Source: Microcoleus sp036705565
GTDB lineage: Bacteria > Cyanobacteriota > Cyanobacteriia > Cyanobacteriales > Microcoleaceae
NCBI GenBank assembly: GCA_036705565.1
Contig: JAUBUY010000021.1
Strand: one strand, 5' to 3'
DNA length: 64,000 nucleotides
In this document: in pieces, positions 17,340 to 25,530 of the stretch
Layout of the letters: the number at the start of each line of letters is the position of its first letter
How positions within the stretch are numbered: position 1 is the stretch's first letter
The notes under the pieces: generated by a model
Seen by the model: the letters and a program-made list of their open reading frames with translations, nothing else
Database searches by the model: none
What the model was told of the DNA's origin: nothing
Position numbers and translations under genes: made by a program

Positions 17340-17452
17340 TAAGCTAATCCACTTTTAAATTCCATGGTCAAATAAATTTTCACTTTTGTGGCGTGGGCAG
17401 CCGATCCCGCCCTCAACAAAAAATTTAAATGCACAACAGCTTAAGACTTACG
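17340..17452. repeat. MITE-like element, family A (degenerate copy)
   Basis: Ends TAAGCTAATCCACTTTTAAATT (from 17340) and AATTTAAATGCACAACAGCTTA (to 17452) are imperfect inverted repeats of the family A type seen better at 18481-18582 and 44136-44249. It lies just upstream of the acidic-protein gene and may carry or disturb its promoter. Confidence 0.5.
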
Positions 17453-17608
17453 CAAATTTTAACTTTTTACGCTGTCTGTAGTAGTAACTTTTGCAGTGCC
17501 CAGCCTACAAATATAGTCTGTCCATAAGTCCTATAAAAATTAAAAATTAAAAATGCAAAAAATCAAGTTTTCACATTTTTAATTTTTAATTCTCAATCTT
17601 AATTGGGA

Positions 17609-18268
17609 TTATTGAACACCCATTTGGGCTGCCACTTCATCGGCAAAGTTAGCTTCTACCTTTTCAATGCCTTCGCCCAAGACAAAACGCACGAAGCGGC
17701 GCACTTGGATATTTTCTCCAATTTGGGCGATCGTTTGTTTCACCAACTCTTCCACCGAGATATTCTGATCTTTAATAAAAGGCTGATCCATCAAAGATAA
17801 CTCTTTCATGCGCTTCTCAATCCGCCCTAGAACAATCTTTTCTTTGATGTTTTCCGGCTTATTGCCCAAGTCATCTTTGCCCATTTCAATTGCCTTTTCT
17901 CTTTCGACAACTTCGGCGGGGATATCTTCAACTTTCACGTATTCCACATTCGGGCAAGCTGCAATTTGCATCGCAATATTCCGCACCAAAGTTTGGAATT
18001 CTTCGCGACGTGCCACAAAATCTGTTTCGCAGTTAACTTCCACCAGCACTCCCACGCGGCCGCCCGTGTGAATGTAGCTGCCTACAAGCCCTTCTGAGGC
18101 AACTCGTCCACCTTTTTTACCTGCCGAAGCCAGACCTTTTTTCCGCAGCCACTCGATGGATGTTTCCATATTGCCTTCGTTTTCAACGAGGGCTTTTTTG
18201 CAGTCCATCATGCCCGCGCCAGTTTTTTCGCGCAGTTCTTTAACAAGTTTTGCAGATATGTCCGCCAT
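17609..18268 (-). CDS. tsf: translation elongation factor Ts
   Basis: EF-Ts exchanges GDP for GTP on EF-Tu. The 219-aa protein has the short bacterial/cyanobacterial form: UBA-like N-terminus MADISAKLVKELREKTGAGMMDCKKAL, then the EF-Tu-contacting motif CETDFVAR, and the C-terminal EELVKQTIAQIGENIQVRRFVRF. The ATG at 18268 gives the family N-terminus; a frame seven codons longer is not needed. It follows rpsB on the same strand as usual, but with an unusually long 415-bp spacer filled with a heptamer array and a MITE-like element, so cotranscription may be weakened or it may have its own promoter. Confidence 0.95.
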   Translation of the reverse strand: MADISAKLVKELREKTGAGMMDCKKALVENEGNMETSIEWLRKKGLASAGKKGGRVASEGLVGSYIHTGGRVGVLVEVNCETDFVARREEFQTLVRNIAMQIAACPNVEYVKVEDIPAEVVEREKAIEMGKDDLGNKPENIKEKIVLGRIEKRMKELSLMDQPFIKDQNISVEELVKQTIAQIGENIQVRRFVRFVLGEGIEKVEANFADEVAAQMGVQ

Positions 18269-18290
18269 CTTCTTTAAGTTCCCAATCAAA

Positions 18291-18336
18291 ATTAGTTATT
18301 AGTCATTAGTCATCAGTCATTAGTCATCAGTCACTA
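18291..18336. repeat. AGTCATT heptamer array upstream of tsf
   Basis: About six units of AGTCATT/AGTCATC, the same STRR type as at the recG start. Confidence 0.8.
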
Positions 18337-18480
18337 ATTTTAATGTTAATGATTAGACCAGAGTGAAGAAATACCCAGTCGATCTTAGTACCGACTTTGT
18401 AGGTGTAGCGCCAGAATTAATTCTGGCCCTCACACAATGAATGCTTTTGCCAGATATCTACTAATGACTTAGACTCGTGC

Positions 18481-18582
18481 TAAGCAGTCGCCCATTTAAA
18501 TTGTATATTCAGGGCGGCCGGGACGCCCACCCCACAAGACTTTAATCTTTTTTGACATACAATTTAAATGCAGACCAGCTTA
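18481..18582. repeat. MITE-like element, family A, in the rpsB-tsf spacer
   Basis: A ~26-bp imperfect terminal inverted repeat: TAAGCAGTCGCCCATTTAAA at 18481 and TTTAAATGCAGACCAGCTTA ending at 18582. The inside contains a GC-rich hairpin. The outer TA is compatible with TA-target transposition (IS630/Tc1-mariner type, inference). No coding capacity. Confidence 0.7.
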
Positions 18583-18683
18583 TGTACAATTAAAAATTAA
18601 AAATATCCAACTAAAAATAATTATTATTTTTAATTTTCAATCTTTAATTTTTAATTTCCTGGTGTCAGATTCCGATCGCAATA

Positions 18684-19514
18684 CTAGCTCTCGGTTTCTT
18701 CGCCGTCAGCGTCAGCGGCGTCGTCGGGATCTACATAATCGGGGTCATCCAATTCTTCGATTTCGACATCATATTCAGCGCCTTCGTAACCACCGTCGTA
18801 GTCGTAGTCTTCATCAGAGTCGCCGCCTTGCTGACCGTGACGACCTTCGTAGATGGCATCAGCCAACTTGCCGACAATCAGCTTGATCGATCGAATAGCA
18901 TCGTCATTTGCCGGAATCGCAATGTCAACCAAATCCGGGTCGCAGTTGGTATCCAACAGAGAGACGATCGGAATTCCCAACTTTTGGCATTCCAACACCG
19001 CATTATACTCGCGGCGTTGGTCTACCAGCACCACTCCGTCGGGAATCTTCCGCATAGATTTAATCCCGCCCAGATATTTCTGGAGTTTTGCCATTTCTCG
19101 GCGCAGTACCGAAGCTTCTTTTTTCGGCAACAAATCCAGGGCGCCGATTTCCTCGCGACGCTCCAAATCCTTGAGGCGCTCCACGCGGGACTTAATCGTC
19201 GTCCAGTTTGTGAGCATTCCCCCCAGCCAGCGCTGGTTGACGTAATAAGCACCGCAGCGTTGAGCTTCTTGGGCTACAATCCCTGCAGCTTGGCGCTTCG
19301 TACCCACGAACAAAAACTTTTTGCCTTTTTCTGAGGCCACTCTCATGTACTCGTAGGCGTCTTCCATAAGCTGAGCGGTTTGCACGAGGTCGATGATGTG
19401 AACCCCGTTGCGCTCTGTAAAAATGTATGGAGACATTTTCGGGTTCCACCGACGGGTTTGGTGTCCGAAGTGAACCCCTGACTCTAACATTTGAGCCAAA
19501 CTGACTACTGGCAT
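18684..19514 (-). CDS. rpsB: 30S ribosomal protein S2
   Basis: A 276-aa small-subunit protein. The conserved N-terminus MPVVSLAQMLESGVHFGHQTRRWNPKM, the FVGTKRQA motif, RWLGGMLTNW and the IPIVSLLDTNCDPDLVDIAIPANDDAIRSIKLI stretch identify S2. It ends in a strongly acidic extension of about 45 residues rich in Asp, Glu and Tyr, which is longer than in many bacteria but seen in cyanobacteria. First gene of the rpsB-tsf pair. ATG at 19514. Confidence 0.96.
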   Translation of the reverse strand: MPVVSLAQMLESGVHFGHQTRRWNPKMSPYIFTERNGVHIIDLVQTAQLMEDAYEYMRVASEKGKKFLFVGTKRQAAGIVAQEAQRCGAYYVNQRWLGGMLTNWTTIKSRVERLKDLERREEIGALDLLPKKEASVLRREMAKLQKYLGGIKSMRKIPDGVVLVDQRREYNAVLECQKLGIPIVSLLDTNCDPDLVDIAIPANDDAIRSIKLIVGKLADAIYEGRHGQQGGDSDEDYDYDGGYEGAEYDVEIEELDDPDYVDPDDAADADGEETES

Positions 19515-19672
19515 TGTATTTTTAACTCCTAATTCGGGTTAATCCTCCACCCGGTCGTATTTCTGAAGGTTTGCGCCCTAGAAACACCCGAAAACCCGGA
19601 TGTGCGAATTTAAACAACTTTTCTAGTTTATCACAGCGCGCGCTACTTTTTCTGACAATTTTATATCACTAG

Positions 19673-19949
19673 GTTTAAACTCAGATGTTGCAGCAATATC
19701 AATAAGAGGATTTTTCGTGGGGTCGGGCGGGTTTATAGAACCTATTTGCAAGCTTTAAGGCTGTTGGCGAACCCGCCCCTACGGCTAATTGAGAATGGTG
19801 CAAGATATCAGTTTAAACTCAGATGTTGCACCATTGTCAAGAACGGGCTCTGGGGCCCGTTCCACAAAGAACGAGTTTTCTTGTGGAACAGGCCGAAAAG
19901 CCTGTTCCTAAACAAGTAATTGAGAATGGTGCAAAATGTGAGTTTAAAT
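19673..19949. repeat. two adjacent MITE-like elements, family B
   Basis: Element B1 runs from about 19689 to 19802 and B2 from 19827 to 19933. Both have TTGAGAATGGTGCA as right end and its inverted counterpart as left end (B2: 13 of 14 bases). Each is flanked by GTTTAAACTCAGATGTTGCA (19673 and 19811), which extends the inverted repeat. B1 contains a GGGCGGGTTT...AACCCGCCCCTAC palindrome; B2 contains GGGCCCGTTCC and AACAGGCCGAAAAGCCTGTT hairpins. A third copy is at 63145-63249. Confidence 0.75.
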
Positions 19950-20212
19950 GGGCGGTGGGCAACCGGAGGTGAGATAGAGTCCGGGGTGCAGAGGCTGCGG
20001 TTAAAGTTACTTGCAAGCGCTTCTAAAAAACAAAAAATCCAAGTGGGAAGTTGCCAAAGCCTTTGTTGGCTTGTGAGAGAATGGCCTTGTTGGTGCGCCT
20101 CTGGTACCTTCTACCTTCGATCGAGCTGGTATCGATTTTTTTCGATCGGCAATTCAGTCAGCTTTACTACCCTGCCCTCTCGATCCGCAAAAATCCCCAA
20201 GCTAAAAACGCC
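19950..20212. other. leader of the antiporter gene
   Basis: No separate gene. The frame of the antiporter is open upstream to 20051, so part of this may be coding if an earlier start is used. Confidence 0.35.
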
Positions 20213-22426
20213 ATGCCCATACCCATTCTCGTCCTGCTTGAAGTTCTAATTGTTATCGCACTTTCGAGACTTGTCGGTTTAGGATTTCGAGCGATCAAAC
20301 AACCTCAAGTCATTGGAGAAATTGTAGCAGGAATTATGCTTGGGCCTTCTCTATTTGGCTTAGTTGCACCAGCCACCGCAACTGCACTTTTTCCAGCCGA
20401 AGCCGTTCCCTTCCTCAACGTGTTGTCTGAGGTGGGGCTGATTTTTTTCATGTTCTTGATTGGTTTGGAACTGAATCCCAAGTACCTCAAAAGCAATTTA
20501 GATATAGCGATTTTAACTTCCCACGTCAGCATTCTAGTGCCGTTTTCCCTGGGAAGCTTGCTCGCACTGCTGCTGTATCCCATCGTTTCAAATAATAGCG
20601 TTTCCTTTACCGCATTTGCTTTGTTTTTGGGCGCGGCGATGTCAATTACGGCTTTTCCAGTGCTGGCAAGAATTATTACAGAACACAATTTGCAGAATAC
20701 CAAATTGGGGACGCTGGCCTTGACTTGCGCTGCGGTAGACGACGTGACAGCGTGGTGTTTGTTAGCGGTGGCGATCGCAGTTACTCGTACTAATTCGATG
20801 ATCGGTGCTTTGCCGACAATTATTCAATCTTTAATTTACATCGGTTTCATGCTGACTGTAGTGCGCTGGTTCTTGCAGCGACTTTCCAAACAGTACAACC
20901 GCACTGGCAGATTAACACAGTTATTGCTGTCCGGCATTTACATGGGAGTTGTAGCTTCTGCCTTAATTACTGAATGGATCGGCATTCATTTAATTTTCGG
21001 TGCATTTTTGCTGGGTGCTGTTATGCCTAAAAATGCGGGATTAACCAGAGAATTAGCTGAAAAAACCGAAGACTTTGTACTAATATTTCTGCTGCCCATA
21101 TTTTTTGCTTACAGCGGCTTGCGGACTGAAATCGGCTTGCTCAACAGTCCCGAATTGTGGCTGCTGTGCGCCGCAGTTTTGGGAGTGGCAATTATCGGCA
21201 AATACCTCGGCACTTACGTTGCGGCCAGAGTTTGTGGCATCAGCAATCGCGAAGCTTCAGCCCTGGGATGGCTGATGAATACTCGCGGTTTGACTGAACT
21301 AATTGTGCTGAATATCGGTCTTTCCCTAGGTGTAGTTTCGCCGCTGCTATTTACAATGTTAGTCATCATGGCTTTAGTGACAACTTTTATGACTTCGCCT
21401 CTGTTGGAGTGGACTTATCCAAAACGGTTAATTAGGTTAGATATTTCAGAAGTTAACTCTGAGGATTCAGAATTAGAAAATTCACAAATGGCTGACAGCA
21501 GCGAAGAAACTGCTAACAAATTGCTGCCAACTTATCGAATTTTAGTACCGGTTGCCAATCCCAGCACGCAGAAAGGTTTACTGCGACTAGCGGTAGCGCT
21601 GGCGCAGCCGGCTGCTGGTATGGGTGGTGAGGATTTACAGTCGGTGGCGGTTCATCCTCTGAGTTTGATAGAATTAAATGATGACTATGCCTTTGAAAGT
21701 ACGCCTGCGGAAGCCGATCGCATTATTCAAGAACGCCGCTCGAAATTATCAGAATTGATTGAGAGTCTGGAACTGCCGGAGGCCCAAAAATTGGTACATC
21801 CCATCATTCGGGTTACTAATGATGTAGCCAGGGAAACGGCACAAATTGCGGAAATAGATCGCGCGGATTTGATTTTAGTAGGATGGCACAGACCAACTTT
21901 TAGCAGCAACCGTTTGGGAGGACGTGTCGGCCAAATTCTCAGCAACGCTAAGGTGGATGTAGCAATTTTTGTTGACAGAGGCCGGGAAAGGTTGAATAAC
22001 TTGTTAGTACCTTACGCGGCAAACATTCATGATGATTTGGGGTTAGAATTGGCACTGAGACTATTAGTTAATAGCGAAGAACGCCGTTTGACGGTGCTGC
22101 GGGTGGCGGTTGACGGGGAAGCTGAAAACAATCTGAGTTACGAGTTTGGGCGAGTGATGGATCAGTTACCAGTTGAGGTGCGATCGCGCATTGAGACTCC
22201 GATTGTGGAGGCTGCTGAGCCAATTCAAGCAGTAGTAGCGGCTTCTGCTAATGCTGATTTAACTATTGCGGGTACGAGTCGGGAGTGGGGAATTGAGCGC
22301 CAAACTTTGGGACAGTATACTGATGAATTGGCTGTGCAGTGTCATTCTTCGCTACTGATTGCGCGGTGTTACGTTAAAGTGCGATCGCACTTGGCATCGG
22401 TACTCAGTCAAACTACTCAGTATTAG
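20213..22426 (+). CDS. cation/proton antiporter (CPA2 family) with C-terminal USP-like domains
   Basis: A membrane antiporter that would exchange Na+ or K+ for H+. About 12 hydrophobic helices occupy residues ~1-400, starting IPILVLLEVLIVIALSRLVG; typical CPA2 motifs are IGEIVAGIMLGPSLFG, FFMFLIGLELN, AAVDDVTAW (the paired-Asp ion site) and NTRGLTELIVLNIGLSLG. The last ~300 residues are soluble and contain two universal-stress-protein-like folds (YRILVPVANPSTQKGLLRLA and NLLVPYAANIHDDLGLELALRLL), as in many cyanobacterial Nha/Kef-like antiporters. The ATG at 20213 begins at the first helix; starts at 20081 or 20051 would add an unusual basic N-terminus and are possible. The next gene follows after 63 bp. 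Confidence 0.88.
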   Translation: MPIPILVLLEVLIVIALSRLVGLGFRAIKQPQVIGEIVAGIMLGPSLFGLVAPATATALFPAEAVPFLNVLSEVGLIFFMFLIGLELNPKYLKSNLDIAILTSHVSILVPFSLGSLLALLLYPIVSNNSVSFTAFALFLGAAMSITAFPVLARIITEHNLQNTKLGTLALTCAAVDDVTAWCLLAVAIAVTRTNSMIGALPTIIQSLIYIGFMLTVVRWFLQRLSKQYNRTGRLTQLLLSGIYMGVVASALITEWIGIHLIFGAFLLGAVMPKNAGLTRELAEKTEDFVLIFLLPIFFAYSGLRTEIGLLNSPELWLLCAAVLGVAIIGKYLGTYVAARVCGISNREASALGWLMNTRGLTELIVLNIGLSLGVVSPLLFTMLVIMALVTTFMTSPLLEWTYPKRLIRLDISEVNSEDSELENSQMADSSEETANKLLPTYRILVPVANPSTQKGLLRLAVALAQPAAGMGGEDLQSVAVHPLSLIELNDDYAFESTPAEADRIIQERRSKLSELIESLELPEAQKLVHPIIRVTNDVARETAQIAEIDRADLILVGWHRPTFSSNRLGGRVGQILSNAKVDVAIFVDRGRERLNNLLVPYAANIHDDLGLELALRLLVNSEERRLTVLRVAVDGEAENNLSYEFGRVMDQLPVEVRSRIETPIVEAAEPIQAVVAASANADLTIAGTSREWGIERQTLGQYTDELAVQCHSSLLIARCYVKVRSHLASVLSQTTQY

Positions 22427-22489
22427 TCATGAGTAGGGGCGCACTGGGCATTTTACCCAATTACCGATTACCAATTACCAATTACCAAG

Positions 22490-22996
22490 ATGATGAATCA
22501 TTTAAGCCTCAAATCCCTGGCATTTTACGGGATTGCGATCGGCTCAGTTTCACTGCTGTTTAAAGTAGTAACTGCTTACGGGGAAGCAAATTTAAAGGCG
22601 GCCCCGGCAATTGCGGGAACTTATCGCTTCGATCCTAAAAGTTTGCCCGAATGTCTGAATTCTGATGTTTTGGTATTGACAATCGAGCAATCGGGTGTTT
22701 ATTTGAGCGGTAATTTGCGATCGGGCAGCAGGGAGGGCAGGGAAAAAACAGCCCAAGAGAAACCTTCTCTATTTGGTAGGTGGGAAACTCAAGGATTGAA
22801 CTTGTCGGGTGCGGTTCCTAATTTAGCGGGTTGCAGGGACTCCACAGCAACCGGTCAAAACAGTTCTGTTAAAATGCGCGGAATTGTGGAGCAAGAAAGC
22901 CTCAAGGGAAAAATTAGTCTAACTGATAAGACGGCGGCTACTGATTTTACTGCTCAAAGAGAAGCGGCGGTGCAACCCCAGAAGCAGGAAGATTGA
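22490..22996 (+). CDS. hypothetical exported protein, 168 aa
   Basis: An N-terminal hydrophobic segment (residues ~8-30, LAFYGIAIGSVSLLFKVVTAYG) suggests a signal or anchor. The remaining part includes AGTYRFDPKSLPECLNSDVLVLTIEQSGVYLSGNLR and GLNLSGAVPNLAGC, i.e. beta-strand-rich with two cysteines that could pair. It follows the antiporter by 63 bp on the same strand, so it may be cotranscribed with it; a role as a periplasmic partner is conceivable but unproven. I recognise no domain. ATG at 22490 (a second ATG is the next codon). Confidence 0.65.
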   Translation: MMNHLSLKSLAFYGIAIGSVSLLFKVVTAYGEANLKAAPAIAGTYRFDPKSLPECLNSDVLVLTIEQSGVYLSGNLRSGSREGREKTAQEKPSLFGRWETQGLNLSGAVPNLAGCRDSTATGQNSSVKMRGIVEQESLKGKISLTDKTAATDFTAQREAAVQPQKQED

Positions 22997-23424
22997 TCGA
23001 TCCCAATAGAGAATAAGAAAGGGGAAATGGGTAATTCTTGGTCGCTTTCCGACAGAAAGCATCCAGGATACCCGCCACGTAATTCATCCGTCCAGAAATA
23101 AAAAACCTGTATCCGATAAAGGAACCCCAGAATTTATCCGTGGGATCAATGCTTCAATTCTAAAATCTAAAATCTAAAATCTAAAATCGCGCAATCGATT
23201 GACTCTCCCCTTCTCCCCCCTCAAGAAGCAAGGAATCACAAAGCGGCGGGGTGGGGGAGTGGGCGATCGAACTCCGGCCGCCGGAGCTCGCCCGCGACGG
23301 TCGGTTGCTGCTAAATTAGAAAATATACCTAAAAGTCAATGATAAAAATAAAGTATCCCAGAGAAGTTCTTGGTTGAGAATTTGTCTTGCTCAAGACCCC
23401 CCGTGCCCGTATAGTTTGTTTGGA
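22997..23424. repeat. repeat-bearing spacer
   Basis: Contains a partial composite repeat (ATTTATCCGTGGGATCAAT at about 23132) followed by (AAAATCT) heptamers at 23160-23187, then a GC-rich palindromic stretch around 23268-23300. No gene seen. Confidence 0.6.
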
Positions 23425-24051
23425 ATGGATGTTGCCGTGATATTAATGCCGTCAGAAACTTCGCTTACCCAGTCAAACCCGTTAATTTTAGACAGTTTGC
23501 CAGACTTGTCGCCCTCCGATGGGGGATGTCCCCGCCGAGCCAGATTGCAAATTGACTTGATGTTGCTGGCGATCGAAGCCTTGTATCTCGGAGGTGCCGA
23601 AGAAATGCTGGCTGTGTCAAAGGACCTGGAATTGGAATCAATTATCAAAAATCGGGTTGCCCTTTGGCTGATGCGTAATACTAACCCGCTGAGACGCTAT
23701 ACCCAGCGCCGCTCCCTTACCATTGTGGAGGCAAAAGCGCTGGTGGCGATCGCCTGTAATATGGCGCGTAAGTTAACCGCCACAATTCGACAGTTGCTGC
23801 TAGACTCCCAGCAGTTGCGATCGAAAAATATCCCCCTCAACCAGAACCAGTCGCTGGCGGAGTATTTAGAACGCTTTCGAGCTCACTTTCGATCGCGCAT
23901 GAACCCCAAGCGATCGCTAGTTGCAGCTTACGATTCCGACGACAAGCTCAACGAACTAGCTTTGAACTTGTTGAGCAAACTGCTATTTTGTACAGGCACA
24001 GCCGGAATGCAGCGCTTCTGGGTTAGCCTGTTTGATGGAGAAGTTGAATAA
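23425..24051 (+). CDS. DUF3038 family protein
   Basis: About 208 residues from the ATG at 23425 (another ATG at 23446 is equally plausible; neither has a good Shine-Dalgarno). Core: CPRRARLQIDLMLLAIEALYLGGAEEMLAVSKDLELESIIKNRVALWLMRNTNPLRR, then MARKLTATIRQLL and a C-terminal KLNELALNLLSKLLFCTGTAGMQRFWVSLFDGEV. I recognise the cyanobacterial family DUF3038, function unknown, predicted all-helical and soluble. It is separated by only 3 bp from the DUF4335 gene, an arrangement I recall from other cyanobacteria, so the two products probably act together. Confidence 0.75.
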   Translation: MDVAVILMPSETSLTQSNPLILDSLPDLSPSDGGCPRRARLQIDLMLLAIEALYLGGAEEMLAVSKDLELESIIKNRVALWLMRNTNPLRRYTQRRSLTIVEAKALVAIACNMARKLTATIRQLLLDSQQLRSKNIPLNQNQSLAEYLERFRAHFRSRMNPKRSLVAAYDSDDKLNELALNLLSKLLFCTGTAGMQRFWVSLFDGEVE

Positions 24052-24054
24052 AAA

Positions 24055-25227
24055 ATGACTATTAGGCGTCAGTACAGTCTGCCAAATTGCACCCTGGTTC
24101 TAGAAGGGTTGAGCGATGGATCGGCAGCCAGCCAGTTAGATTTACGGCCGGTGCTTTCAATATTAATGAGCGCTGAATGCTATGTTACAGGTCTTGGCGA
24201 GCCTTTAAGCGGGGGACGGGAGTTTTTTGAAAGCTTGGTGAGGGCCGTCAGCAGCTACGCTCAAGAATTTATGAGCGGAGTGCATTATCCCGATCGCTAC
24301 GGCCCGAATGTGGGTATGGTGCAGTTGCACAGAATTGACGGGAATTTGCACCGATTGACCGTTCTACCCGCCTCCACAGGCAGCGCCACCCAAATCGATC
24401 AAAAAACAGAACTGTCGGCAAAAGTTGATTTGACGACGGTACAGCTATTTGACTTGGTAGAGGCGATCGATCAATTTTTTGCCGACACGCAGACGCTGCC
24501 GGAATTGTCGCTGCAATTAACCCCAATTTCCAAGCGTTACGTCAAGTCGGCCGAACCTTTGGCGAAGCGGACTTTACCTGCTGTCGTGGGGGTGTCGAGT
24601 TTGGCTTTGGCTGCGATGGCGTTTTTCTTGGTGCCGATACCGGAAGTCCAGCGGCCGAGAGATCCGGTGCCGCAGCCCAATCCTGCAGGCCAGAATCAGG
24701 GGACGCCGAATCCGGGCGGATCGGGTTCGCCTAATCCCAATCCCACGCCCCCTGCTGACGGTTTGCTGCCTGGGACTCAAACTCCGAACGCTGAATCGCT
24801 TTCGCCGACTCCGATCCCCGCGCCGCAGCCGGACGCTTCACCGTTGGCCACACCGCAGTCGAGCACTTCGCCGGAAAGCACGCCCACTCCTGTTGCGGAA
24901 GGTTTGGCAAGCCCAGATGTGGCAGCGGTGCCAATTACAGATCCAGGGGAAATTGACCTGTTGAGGGGCAAACTTTCCCAGCAAATTGACGGAGTTGTGA
25001 AGGATAAGCCTCCGGTTGATGCGGAGTTGGTTTATCGGGTGAGTGTGGCCCCAGACGGGGCGATTGTCGGTTACAAGCCGGAAAATTCGGCAGCAGTCGA
25101 TCGATCCGAAACGCCGTTGTCGGAGTTGCTTTACCAACCGGTTGGCACCAGGACACCTGCGGAACCGCTGGCTGATTTCCGCGTAGTTTTGGCACCAGAC
25201 GGCACTGTTCAAGTCACTCCTTGGTAA
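24055..25227 (+). CDS. DUF4335 family protein, membrane-anchored
   Basis: 390 residues. The N-terminal domain (1-170) begins MTIRRQYSLPNCTLVLEGLSDG and includes PLSGGREFFESLVRAVSSYAQEF, the pattern of the cyanobacterial family DUF4335. One transmembrane helix lies at about 180-200 (ALPAVVGVSSLALAAMAFFLVPIP), followed by a Pro/Gly/Asn-rich linker of ~100 residues and a C-terminal DUF4335-associated region (DAELVYRVSVAPDGAIVGYKP, ADFRVVLAPDGTVQVTPW). The linker implies that the C-terminal part is held across the membrane or away from it. Downstream partner of the DUF3038 gene, 3 bp apart; likely an operon. Function unknown. Confidence 0.75.
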   Translation: MTIRRQYSLPNCTLVLEGLSDGSAASQLDLRPVLSILMSAECYVTGLGEPLSGGREFFESLVRAVSSYAQEFMSGVHYPDRYGPNVGMVQLHRIDGNLHRLTVLPASTGSATQIDQKTELSAKVDLTTVQLFDLVEAIDQFFADTQTLPELSLQLTPISKRYVKSAEPLAKRTLPAVVGVSSLALAAMAFFLVPIPEVQRPRDPVPQPNPAGQNQGTPNPGGSGSPNPNPTPPADGLLPGTQTPNAESLSPTPIPAPQPDASPLATPQSSTSPESTPTPVAEGLASPDVAAVPITDPGEIDLLRGKLSQQIDGVVKDKPPVDAELVYRVSVAPDGAIVGYKPENSAAVDRSETPLSELLYQPVGTRTPAEPLADFRVVLAPDGTVQVTPW

Positions 25228-25530
25228 TGGTTAACTGTTGACTGTTGACTGTTAACGGTTGACTGTTGACTGTTAACGGTTGACTGTTGACTGATACCAA
25301 ATCCCGCTTAAATGCTGCCTCATACCATGTCCGATCGATCGCGCATAATACAATTGCCGGGGCGGGTTTTTGAGATTGTCGGTTTTTAGCAAATATTGTT
25401 GGTGAACCCGCCCCTACAGGAATCAGGGTAATTGACCGGACATGATATCAATCTCTTAGTCTGGGGAGGCAGACTTGGTTTTTCTAGTAGCGATTTAAAT
25501 CGCCGAATCATCTACAAACCGATTGCTGAT
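25228..25530. repeat. heptamer array and GGGCGGG palindrome
   Basis: TGACTGT/TTAACTG-type heptamers at 25229-25293, then a GGGGCGGGTTT...GTGAACCCGCCCCTAC inverted repeat at about 25361-25421. The same palindrome type occurs at 19716-19785 and 55518-55712. No gene. Confidence 0.7.

Noticed and set aside
18662..18886. Arg-rich plus-strand frame over the end of rpsB
   Set aside because: Antisense of the acidic S2 tail, which reads as Arg/His-rich in the other frame.
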